In this document: in pieces, positions 38,303-47,152 of the stretch
Layout: every line of letters starts with the position of its first letter
Numbering within the stretch: position 1 is the stretch's first letter
Assembly (NCBI GenBank): GCA_021613335.1
Contig: JAJTWR010000236.1
Coordinates: 1,422,501 to 1,486,500 of the forward strand
Direction of reading: 5' to 3'
Origin: Whitmania pigra
Taxonomy: Eukaryota; Annelida; Clitellata; Hirudinida; Haemopidae
Length of the DNA: 64,000 nucleotides
Notes under the pieces: generated by a model
Databases searched by the model: none
Seen by the model: only the letters and a program-made list of their open reading frames with translations
What the model was told of the DNA's origin: nothing
Position numbers and translations under genes: made by a program

Positions 38303-41300
38303 ATGGCGGACAAATGCTTTAAGAGTATGACGGACAACTTAATGGAATATGCAGTCGTTAACTTTTCAGAAGTATTTTCTGTGAATAGATTAAAAGGTTG
38401 GTTTCATAAAAGTCCATAACACCTGTGATGTTCTATCGTTTAATTTGTTCGTGAAAAACCAACAACCGTTCCTTTTTAATTTCCGCACTTCAACGCCGCC
38501 ATATAAACAAAGATCCCCTATCGTTCCTGTCTGTCAATCTCTATATCGGTACAACATTACATCCCTCCCCTTTTTGGAAAACCTAGTCAAATATTAGTTC
38601 ACAACATAGTCTGCAAAGCGGGCAGACAGTTTATGTTCACGCTTGGAGCGGCGTACAACGTCCTGATCTTGCTGTGTGCTGTACTCGCCTTCCGGAGCAG
38701 TTTGCGGCATGTACGGTGTGAGTGATCTGTTGTGTTTGATTGGTTGTTTCACAACGACCGTGTCACCCACGCTGATTGATGAAGGTTTGACATAGGACTT
38801 GTTGTCAGCGTAGTCCTTCATCTTCGACTTCATGAGAGCATCTCGCTCACGAAATTTTCTATCGCCTTGTGTATCAGTGACTGTAGATGATTCTGTTGAT
38901 GGTAGAGTTGTTTTGAAGGGACGTCCAAACAGCATTGTCGCAGGAGGACGACCAGTTGTGCTGTGAGGCGTGGCACGATACTGACGAAGAAAGATGTTCA
39001 GTTCTTGATGCCAATTCTTGTGTTCGAGTTGCGCTGTCTTGATAACCTTCTTGACTGTCTTCACAAATCGTTCGACCTCACCATTGGCACGCGGCCATAG
39101 CGGAGTTATCTTTCGATGCTTGAAACCCATATATTCAGCAAAACGGGTGAATTCAAAACCATTGAAGGGGGGTCCATTATCCGACTTCAGAATGTCACAC
39201 GAACCAAATTCTGATAGGATGCGATCAAGTTTTGGTATCACGCTGGCTGCTGCGGTTGACTGAACAATTTCAACCACAGGAAATCGTGAATAGTCATCAA
39301 TGACTACGAGTAGGTAGTCACAGTTGTTAACTGAGCAAAATCAATACTCAATTCACTCCAGGGTGATGAACGGTAGTTGGGTCATTTGTGTGTTCACGAT
39401 GCGGGGTTGCGACGGCGATTTGGCTTTGGCAATGCATGCTTTGACGCGTTCTTCCACCAAACGGTCGATCCCAGGAAACCAGACTTTTTCCCTAATCAAA
39501 GCTTTGGTTTTGACAATGCCTTGATGTCCTTGATGTGCGAGATTGACTGCACGTTCCCTCAGTGACTCTGGAATAACTATGCGGCTATTGCGTAGTAGTA
39601 TATTGTCTCCACTGACACACAGTTCAGCACGCATTCTAGCGAACGTGTCAAACTCGTTAGTGTTTATGTTAGCGATGTGTGACCAATCGTTTGTACGGAT
39701 CGCATCGATGACAGCGAGCAGTGTCTTGTCTTTGACGGTCGCAGTGGCAATTTCAATGCGAGTCATAGCTTTCGGTACTGCATGACCCACGAGGTAGTTG
39801 ACGTACTCTTCGGCGATTTGTTCTTCACGACTCGATCGGTCACTTGACAAAGTTGGATGTCGTGATAGATAGTCGGCTGGATTGTCATGACCTGGTCTGT
39901 AGATGATGGTTGTCTCATATGGTTGAAGGCGTAGTGCCCAACGCTCGATGCGTGCTGGCGGCTTGCATTTTGGATTGTTGTACAGACTGACTAATGGCTT
40001 GTGATCAGTATGAATGGTCACTGGCTTGCCATGGATGTATATATGAAAATGTTCACAAGACCAAACGACTGCGAGTGCTTCTCGTTCTGTCTGTGAGTAT
40101 CGTTGTTCGACATCAGTCAACGATCTACTGGCGTAAGCGATGATATGTTCTTCGTTGTTATTTCCACGTTGAATCAAGATGGCGCCGAGTCCGACTGGAC
40201 TAGCATCAGTGTGTATTTCTGTTTGCTTGTCAGAGTCAAAATACGACATTACTGGAGCATTGCATAGTTTCTGTTTGAGTTGTGCGAGTGCAGATTCTTG
40301 CTCATTGGTCCACTGCCATGGTGTGTCCTGTCGTGTTAGTCTACGTAGTGGCTCGGAAACTGTAGCATAGTTTGGTATGAAACGAGCACAATAATTAGTC
40401 ATCCCGAGTAGACTGCGGACTTCAGATGCATTGGTTGGCATGTTCATGTTAACAATTGACTGAATCTTCTTCGGGTCTGCCATGATGCCACGTTCAGTGA
40501 ATACGTTACCAAAGAATTCGAGAGTGCGCTTCGCATAGACGCATTTCTGCTTGTTAAGAGTTAGCCCTTTTTCTCTCAGACGTTGAAACACGGCACGCAG
40601 ATTGTTGAACATCTCCTGCTCGGTTCTACCGTACACAAGAATGTCGTCACTAATGTTTATTGCGCCCGTTAATCCACTGAGTGTCTCACGGATTGCATTC
40701 TGGAAAATCTCTGCAGCGCATGAAATACCGAAATTGAGACGTTTGTATCGACGCAGACCAACATGCGTGGAGAATGTTGTAATGTAACGTGATTCAGGTG
40801 CAAGTTCAAGTTGATTATATCCCTGATTTAAATCCAATTTTGAGAAAACTGTTGCACCATTTAGATCACTGATCAGTTCATTTATAGTAGGCGTAATGTG
40901 TCTTTCACGTTTGATTGCTGTGTTAGCTTGGCGCATATCTACACATACACGTTTTTGGCCAGTTTCACTCTTAGGCTTGGGTACGACGACGACTGGACTC
41001 ACCCACGGAGTAGCTCCTTCTGTCATTTCGATGATGTCGAGCTCTGCGTCATGCTTGAGTTGATCTTCTAACTGTTGACGAACATGGAATGGCACCCGAC
41101 GATGAGGCTGCGCGACTGGTTGTACGGCGTTGTCGATGTGTAGTTTGACTTGGAAGTCCTTCAGCTTACCGACACCACGAAATAAATCAGCATATTCTGT
41201 GACGAGTTCATTGACGATCTGATCGGTGGATGTCGTACGTTCACCAATCGGTTTCACGACGTGCAGTAGGTGTAGTGCTTGAGATACTTCCCAACTTAGG

Positions 41301-44300
41301 AGAGAACCTTCCTTGCTATCAATGACGTAGAACAGTGTGTCTGACTTTCTGTCTTTATATCTAACCACAGCACGAAAAGTCCCTAGCACCTTGAGAGGGC
41401 TTTGCGAACAGTATGCAAATACTTGTTTGTAGTTGCTGTGCAGCTGAGGTACAGGTTTAATTTTAGAAAAATCGAGTTGGCTCATGATGCTTACACTTGC
41501 TCCTGAGTCTGCGATGACATCGATTGTAGTGTTGTTTACATTCACTAAGAAGTGTGGTAGATTTCTTTTGGTGTCCAATCGATTTGAATGAACGCTCAGT
41601 GCATACACATAACGACTCTGCTCAGATGAATGTTCACTGTTGTCAGATGCACTTCCGTTGCTGTCGGCATTGACACGGCGAACACGATGGTATTTGCCAT
41701 GACGGGTTTTCGGCAGTCGGCTTTGCGGTTCTCTATGTGATATGCTGTCGCGATGTTCGCTGATGTGGCGGCTGTTGTGATGCACCATCTTTCGAACGAC
41801 ACTGTGACGCAAAATGATTTGGCTTCTTGCACGAATTGCAGTACTTGCCATGCGCCGGACACGATGTCTTTCCACCCTCGTGTGGCCATGTGCCACCACA
41901 GTTGTGACACTTCATGTCAGCTGTTTTCTTGGAATTGTTGCAAATCTGCTTATTGCGATTCAGACTCAGTTTGTTAACATGCTCATTCTCCATACTCTTT
42001 GCTTGGATATCGGAGAGTTCTAAACTACGACCAACATCTATGAGTTTAGTGAGAGTCATGTCAGGTTCACATAAGGCTTTACGGCGTAGTGTACTTGATA
42101 AACAACCTTGGATGATTTGAGATTTTATCTCACGATCAACATTGTCGAAAGAGCATGAGGTTGCCAGTTGTTTCAAACGGGTGTAGTAGGCTGTTAGTGG
42201 TTCATCTGTTTGTTGTTTAGATTGTCGAAACGTGTAGATCTGGTATTCGACGTTTTGCTTTGGTGTGAAAAACTTGTTGAGAGCAGTGACAGCCTTTTTG
42301 AACGGATCCTCTCCCTCTGCAGCTTCGGCATCTGGAAGAGTATCAAGGATGTCGTTGACTTCCTCACCCGCGTAGTGGAGTAGGAGAGCTCTTTGACGTT
42401 TGCGATCAACAATATTTACGGCCACCATCAGGTTGCGAAAGCGAGAAACCCACTTTGTCCATCGAACTCCTGCTGAGTCGTGTGAATCGACTACAAACGA
42501 CGGAAACGTTGGTAGTGCTTCAGCCATGGATTAGATAATGGTGTTATCGATAGTAGCTTTCGATGACTTCGATAACGCTCGGAGGCCAGACAACAGCGTC
42601 TATCCGAAATGAACAAACTTCCGATTTTTGTCGATAAAATTGGTGCAAACTATTTGCGAAGGTCCGTTTCGAAATTCTCGTCGCCAATGTGATGTTCTAT
42701 CGTTTAATTTGTTCGTGAAAAACCAACAACCGTTCCTTTTTAATTTCCGCACTTCAACGCCGCCATATAAACAAAGATCCCCTATCGTTCCTGTCTGTCA
42801 ATCTCTATATCGGTACAACATTACAACACCCAAAACCTTCATTAAGGGAAACATTTCTTTAAGATATCCCAGTCGGAGTGTCACAGGTCATATCGAACCT
42901 ATATAACTTTAATTTCATAATATACTTTTAATTATCACAGAAATTTCAAATTCAAGAAAAAAGATGCTTCTTCCGTATTTGTTTGAGAGAATACTTCTTA
43001 AGAGCAAAGAGATGAAGTGGTTCATCCATATAGATAATTTGCTAAACGTGTTGCCTTATAGAGATCTTCTACAGTGGAAAAACATAGACCTACTCACATT
43101 TCGTAGACACAAAGTTTTGGATGAGAGTATATTACATCAAATGAGTAGAGTAACTTACCCGATTAAATCTTTTTCTATTTGCCTGAATATTCTGACGGAT
43201 GACGGTATTAGAAGTCTCTGTGCAATGGGGTCCACAATAGAGAGTTTGCAGCTTCACTATAGATATAGGTTGCGTACATTTGAACTTAAATTGATGAATG
43301 CCACGAAGAGTGATGTTTAATATTTGCAACAATAGTTAAAATTTATTTTTTCAACCATTTTAGGTTTTTCACCGATCTTCCAAGTATTCCATTCCCAAGA
43401 CTCAAACAACTTTTTCTCCATTATCTCAAGGTTGCTGGGAGGATGAGAGAATTTTTAGATATTGATTTTTCTTGTTTTGCTGAGACTCTGGAAAAACTGA
43501 GATTAGAAAATGAATATTTAGCAGATTCAACGTTTATGTCTTTAGCAAATCTTAAGAATCTCAAAGCTTTGTCTTTACCGGATACATGGGCAGGTTACCA
43601 AGCATTATTTCCAGAGGTTTTAGGTTCATTGAATCTTTTAAGGTAGCGACAATTAGAGTTCTAATCAAAAATTAATCCGATCAAAAATTACATACAGAAT
43701 GACTTTTACAGATCATTAGACATACGAGATATTGCATGGAGGTCTCTTAAACAAAACGAAAACTTTCCACAGAATTTATTTACTGCGGTTTCTAAGATGC
43801 CAAATTTAGAAAATTTCGATGCACTTTGTGGGTGAGTTTTACGTTATTCTCTTTTGGCTTAATGGTAGGCATAACCTAACGAAGTACTATTTTAATAAAG
43901 GCCTGAACTCATTAAACCACTTATGAAGTGCAGAAAATGGAAGAAACTTGGCTCATATTCGAAATTGTATCAAATTGATGATATTCTAACTTATGACGAA
44001 CTAAAATCGTCGGCAGATAAGGTTAGAAATTACATTCCTCTTAATTAAATAGTAACAGTGATATTTCAGTTTGAGCAGTTTAAAAGCGCAGAAAAATATA
44101 TAAGACCAAAACTTTACTAATTATTTTCTGAGCTATCGTTTACAAGCAATTCTTAACAAGCAAAACCCAAACCTTGACCCCAATCATCCTTTCTGTTCAT
44201 CTTTTTGTTTCCTCTTTTGAAGAACCCTGTAATAATTTTCAAACTTCACATTGAAATGCAGCAATGCGACAAAGCGCCTAATTTTAGATTGTGGATAATA

Positions 44301-45857
44301 TCAGTAATTTTAAAACATTTCAAAAAGACATCGTTTATAAAGCGCCTAATTGCTTATGAGAAAGACATGCAATATTAATTATGAAACATTGCAAATAGAT
44401 GATCATGTACTTGTCCATTGTCAGGTCTTTTGTATGCATGACGAAACACTGGTGCCTACCTTCGAGAGGTATGGCACAGATGTCGAAAACCCTGCATATA
44501 TAATCGAGACCCTTTTAAACCTCCTTCCTCGTATTCCCCAAGACCAAATGCAGCCGGTTGAAAATGTAAGTGAATTGAACACAAAACACTTTCATCCATG
44601 TTAAAAATACTTTAGAGGTTAGGTTAATGCAAACTTTCAGCATTTCTGCTGACAAGCCTAAGAAAAAAAAACATTTTTCTTAATCGTGCCAGTAAAATTA
44701 TATTTAGTGACTGTTTATATTATATGTACTCATACAATATCTGTTGGCTGTTCTCTAAAAAATGTTAGTAAAAGCGCTAATCGTTAATAAATCTAATAAT
44801 TCCAGACGTTATTGGATATAGTTGCACATTCTAGTGTAAGAACCTTGAACGTGTATGTTTTGATCGCTTTTCTTGATTTTGAACTTGTTACAATCAGGTC
44901 TTTAGATTGTTCTTTTTGTAGATTCATAAATCAGTTTTTAGACTCTAATCGCTGTTCGCAGCAGTTTATAAAGTAGGTGACCAATTTTTATCGTATTTTC
45001 AATATAAATTACATTTTACAAATATTTTTCTTTCATTAGCGCCCATAGATAAAAATTAAAATGTAGTAATGACTGATATTGTTTTAGGAAATTCATTAAC
45101 GTTGTCTTCAGTTACTATGACTACGACAATGCTTTCGAAAAGATAGGAACACTAACGATTCCTCAGAGATTGGGTTACATCAATGAGGAAGAAGACCGGC
45201 GGTCAGATTTCTACGTTCATGTAAGTGATCTTTTTCTAAACTAACGTTCATATTTAGGCATTCATTTGAGTATCAGAATTCGTTGTGAAGAGACTTCATT
45301 GTCGTACCATTTTGTAAAACGCGTAAAGTGTGCACCTGGGTGTAGAACATTGCATCTATTGCCGTTACCGCAGCATGCAGGAACGCAGCCTCTTGTTCCG
45401 ACTTGCTTGACAATATTTTTAAAACCCATTCAACGATTCTTAACGTCATTACTTAATTTTAGGTTACAAGACAAAGTGTGGCTAACTATATGAGGGATGT
45501 TGTCAAAAATAATTTAAGCAATTCCTTAAGAATGAAGGTTCTGCGCGGTATATTTTTCGTATTCTATAGAGAGAACGAAATGAATTACTTGGGTTTAAAC
45601 GAGGTTAGGTCTCACATATTGCTCATTCCATGAACTAATTTTTTTCCAGAACAATGTATTATTTGTAATTCGAATTGCATTATTTGTTAATTGAATATAT
45701 TTATACGAATATATTTAAATATTTAATATAATTATTTAATCAGATATTCGAAACGGCTGTCGAGAACAATCTCATTGATGAAGACGCTTTAGAAGCCATG
45801 CTGAGAATAGTGGATTACATCAATGAAGAACAATATGAGCGGCTGGATGGTTATTAA
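38303..45857 (+). CDS. LRR/helical-repeat protein, paralog A (ZYG11-like architecture)
   Basis: Eleven exons: 38303-38396, 42941-43268, 43364-43642, 43712-43831, 43901-44021, 44425-44565, 44806-44852, 44922-44972, 45088-45220, 45463-45603 and 45744-45857. Phases agree, giving 522 aa. The N-terminus (LMEYAVVNFSEVF, then LLPYLFERILLKS) resembles the box that binds ubiquitin-ligase adaptors in F-box or ZYG11-type proteins. Leucine-rich repeats follow (about aa 110-250: DDGIRSLCAMGSTIESLQL, LANLKNLKALSLP). The C-terminal half is helical, as in ZYG11/ZER1 substrate receptors of CUL2. This assignment is inference from layout, not a firm match. Intron 1 holds an antisense LTR retrotransposon; without it that intron would be 137 bp, against 149 bp in paralog B. 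No stop or frameshift is seen, so the gene may still be spliced and active. Confidence 0.75.
38424..38561 (-). repeat. Long terminal repeat (3' LTR of the element)
   Basis: 138 bp, bounded by TG...CA on the minus strand, with the polypurine tract immediately inside. Matches 42688-42825 at every base I compared. Confidence 0.95.
38594..39352 (-). pseudogene. Integrase core remainder, separated from pol by stops
   Basis: The 227-aa open frame 39277-38594 carries the rest of the integrase core, with the second and third acidic residues in KSDNGPPF and NGEVERFV, and a C-terminal tail. It is in the same frame as the upstream pol frame. Between them (about 39278-39370) two TGA stops occur, and the conserved sequence around the first catalytic Asp reads in a different frame. 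Two small opposite indels would explain this. As it stands, integrase cannot be made whole, so this copy is probably non-autonomous unless the assembly is wrong. Confidence 0.8.
39353..41899 (-). CDS. pol: Retrotransposon Pol: protease, reverse transcriptase, RNase H, start of integrase
   Basis: 848-aa open frame. In order: aspartic protease (active site DSGASVSI), reverse transcriptase (SKLDLNQGYNQLEL, then NISDDILVYG with the paired catalytic Asp), RNase H (TEIHTDASPVGLGAIL...SRSLTDVEQRYSQTEREAL) and an integrase zinc-binding region (HQGHQGIVKTKAL). In the latter the second Cys of the C-x2-C pair is missing (CIAKAK). The frame stops at 39353, just before the first catalytic Asp of integrase. 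The listed first Met is not necessarily the true start, because Pol is normally made as a Gag-Pol fusion. Confidence 0.93.
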   Translation of the reverse strand: MVAHGHTRVERHRVRRMASTAIRARSQIILRHSVVRKMVHHNSRHISEHRDSISHREPQSRLPKTRHGKYHRVRRVNADSNGSASDNSEHSSEQSRYVYALSVHSNRLDTKRNLPHFLVNVNNTTIDVIADSGASVSIMSQLDFSKIKPVPQLHSNYKQVFAYCSQSPLKVLGTFRAVVRYKDRKSDTLFYVIDSKEGSLLSWEVSQALHLLHVVKPIGERTTSTDQIVNELVTEYADLFRGVGKLKDFQVKLHIDNAVQPVAQPHRRVPFHVRQQLEDQLKHDAELDIIEMTEGATPWVSPVVVVPKPKSETGQKRVCVDMRQANTAIKRERHITPTINELISDLNGATVFSKLDLNQGYNQLELAPESRYITTFSTHVGLRRYKRLNFGISCAAEIFQNAIRETLSGLTGAINISDDILVYGRTEQEMFNNLRAVFQRLREKGLTLNKQKCVYAKRTLEFFGNVFTERGIMADPKKIQSIVNMNMPTNASEVRSLLGMTNYCARFIPNYATVSEPLRRLTRQDTPWQWTNEQESALAQLKQKLCNAPVMSYFDSDKQTEIHTDASPVGLGAILIQRGNNNEEHIIAYASRSLTDVEQRYSQTEREALAVVWSCEHFHIYIHGKPVTIHTDHKPLVSLYNNPKCKPPARIERWALRLQPYETTIIYRPGHDNPADYLSRHPTLSSDRSSREEQIAEEYVNYLVGHAVPKAMTRIEIATATVKDKTLLAVIDAIRTNDWSHIANINTNEFDTFARMRAELCVSGDNILLRNSRIVIPESLRERAVNLAHQGHQGIVKTKALIREKVWFPGIDRLVEERVKACIAKAKSPSQPRIVNTQMTQLPFITLE
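41733..42527 (-). CDS. gag: Retrotransposon Gag protein
   Basis: 264-aa open frame from an ATG. The N-terminal two thirds is a helical capsid-like domain (FFTPKQNVEYQIYTFRQSKQ). Near the C-terminus is a double cysteine-histidine zinc-knuckle region (CHNCGG...H...C, then CNSCKKPNHFASQC), which binds RNA during particle assembly. It overlaps the pol frame by 167 bp; pol lies in the +1 frame relative to gag, so pol expression would need a frameshift. Confidence 0.92.
   Translation of the reverse strand: MAEALPTFPSFVVDSHDSAGVRWTKWVSRFRNLMVAVNIVDRKRQRALLLHYAGEEVNDILDTLPDAEAAEGEDPFKKAVTALNKFFTPKQNVEYQIYTFRQSKQQTDEPLTAYYTRLKQLATSCSFDNVDREIKSQIIQGCLSSTLRRKALCEPDMTLTKLIDVGRSLELSDIQAKSMENEHVNKLSLNRNKQICNNSKKTADMKCHNCGGTWPHEGGKTSCPAHGKYCNSCKKPNHFASQCRSKDGASQQPPHQRTSRQHIT
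42688..42825 (-). repeat. Long terminal repeat (5' LTR of the element)
   Basis: 138-bp twin of 38424-38561. ACACC follows at 42826-42830, matching the base pairs before the other LTR. Confidence 0.95.
45311..45440 (+). repeat. SINE-like dispersed repeat in intron 9 of paralog A
   Basis: Shares the order of blocks GTGCACC, GAACATTGC, TATTGCCGTTACC, CATGCAGGAA and TTGTTC with 49490-49630 and more loosely with 34220-34320. It sits in the same intron as its partner in paralog B, so insertion predates the tandem duplication. Confidence 0.55.
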
Positions 45858-46234
45858 GAAATTTTTTGACGTCCATAAACATGAAGCAACCAAAATTACC
45901 ACTCTAGCTTTTTGCTTTCAATTGCTTCAATTTGTTCAATTAGGCTCAACTAGATTTATATAATAAACCAGCTCAAGATAACACAACTTGTTATTGTTAA
46001 CACAATTGTTAATGGAATAAAACAATTAAATTTTAACTAAATAACAGGCATAACTTGGAACAGTATCTACATATAGTAAATGTTCATAATAATATAAATA
46101 ATAAATAATAAATATAAATGTAAATATTATTACAGTTAATAATAGTTCATCGCTATGGCGTCTTAAGCTTAACAACAGATTTCAAATTATAAGTATTTTA
46201 TTAAAACTTTTACTAAATCACAAGAAATAGCAAA

Positions 46235-46965
46235 TTGAATATTATGACGAACTAAAATCGTCGGCAGATATGGTTAGAAATTACAACTTACTCTTAATTA
46301 GATAATAACAATGATATTTTACTTTGAGCAGAATTAATAATTTTATAATTTAATAAAGACTTGAAATCAGTGAACCAATTGAGATGTGCCGAAAATGGAT
46401 GAAATCTGGCATATTTTCCCAAATAAACCTCAATGAAAGATATTCCAAGTTATGACCATTGTTGTCGACAGATGAAGGCAGAAATCGCATTCTTTTTAAT
46501 AACGCAGAGAAAATTTAAACAGAGATACGCTTTAAACAATACAATGTATTAAAAGAGCTGAGCAACTAATGGCGACGACTAATGCTATTATACTGAACGA
46601 GAGGATTCTGCATCAAACGGTGGAAAAGCAAAATGGCTAAATACATTTGTTTAACCGCAACCTACATTTTAAATTAGAAACATAATTTCTCCACATTCAT
46701 TAGCAGACAACTCTTAATCAGCTAAAATCGAATCGTAACCACAATCGATGACTTGACCTGCATTTTTCTCTTGAAGATCCCAAAATTTTTATGCAGAAAA
46801 ATAGTCATAAACTTGTCTATTGTCAGGTTTTTTCTTTGAGGACCGAAAAACTACTGTCTACCTTTGGGAGGAGTGGCCCGGATATTACCGTCACTTCAAA
46901 TACCATTGAGATCATTTTAAAGCTTTCTCAGCGTATCCCGTATAAACAATTTTTTAAATATTAAA
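46235..46965 (+). pseudogene. Decayed third copy of the LRR/helical gene (exon 5-6 remnants)
   Basis: Between paralogs A and B. 46241-46287 is nearly the end of exon 5 plus its donor from paralog A (GACGAACTAAAATCGTCGG...GGTTAGAAATTAC). 46370-46480 is a second, complete but mutated exon-5-like segment. 46826-46950 matches exon 6 (TGTCAGGTTTTTTCTTTGAG...ATTGAGATCATTTTAAAG...CGTATCCC). No other exons are recognisable, and stops interrupt the frames. It implies at least three copies once existed here. Confidence 0.8.
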
Positions 46966-47152
46966 ATTCAAATTTATAGTTTTACAATTTAAAATATCAT
47001 ATATTCTTAAATAATAAAAATTTAAATATTTAAATAATAAACTATTTAGGATTGTTGGAAGCAATAAGCTTTAAGGCTAAGATAACTTTTTAGAGACCAT
47101 AACAACAAATTACAATCAAATCTTTAGGAGCTATAATTTACATTAAAAAGTA

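Larger units (their letters stand above)
38424..42825 (-). mobile_element. Ty3/Gypsy LTR retrotransposon (Mag-like), nearly complete, antisense in intron 1
   Basis: Full element of about 4.4 kb with LTRs at 38424-38561 and 42688-42825, flanked by a 5-bp target duplication ACACC (38419-38423 and 42826-42830). Read on the minus strand, LTRs start TGTAATG and end CATCACA. A primer-binding-site candidate TGGCGACGAGAATTTCG follows the upstream LTR, and a polypurine tract AAAAAGGGGAGGGA precedes the downstream one. Gag and pol lie between; the integrase region is broken. By eye the LTRs are identical over 138 bp, so insertion was recent. The gag zinc-knuckle layout and ISDDILV reverse-transcriptase motif suggest the Mag/K02A2.6-like lineage (inference). 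Confidence 0.95.
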
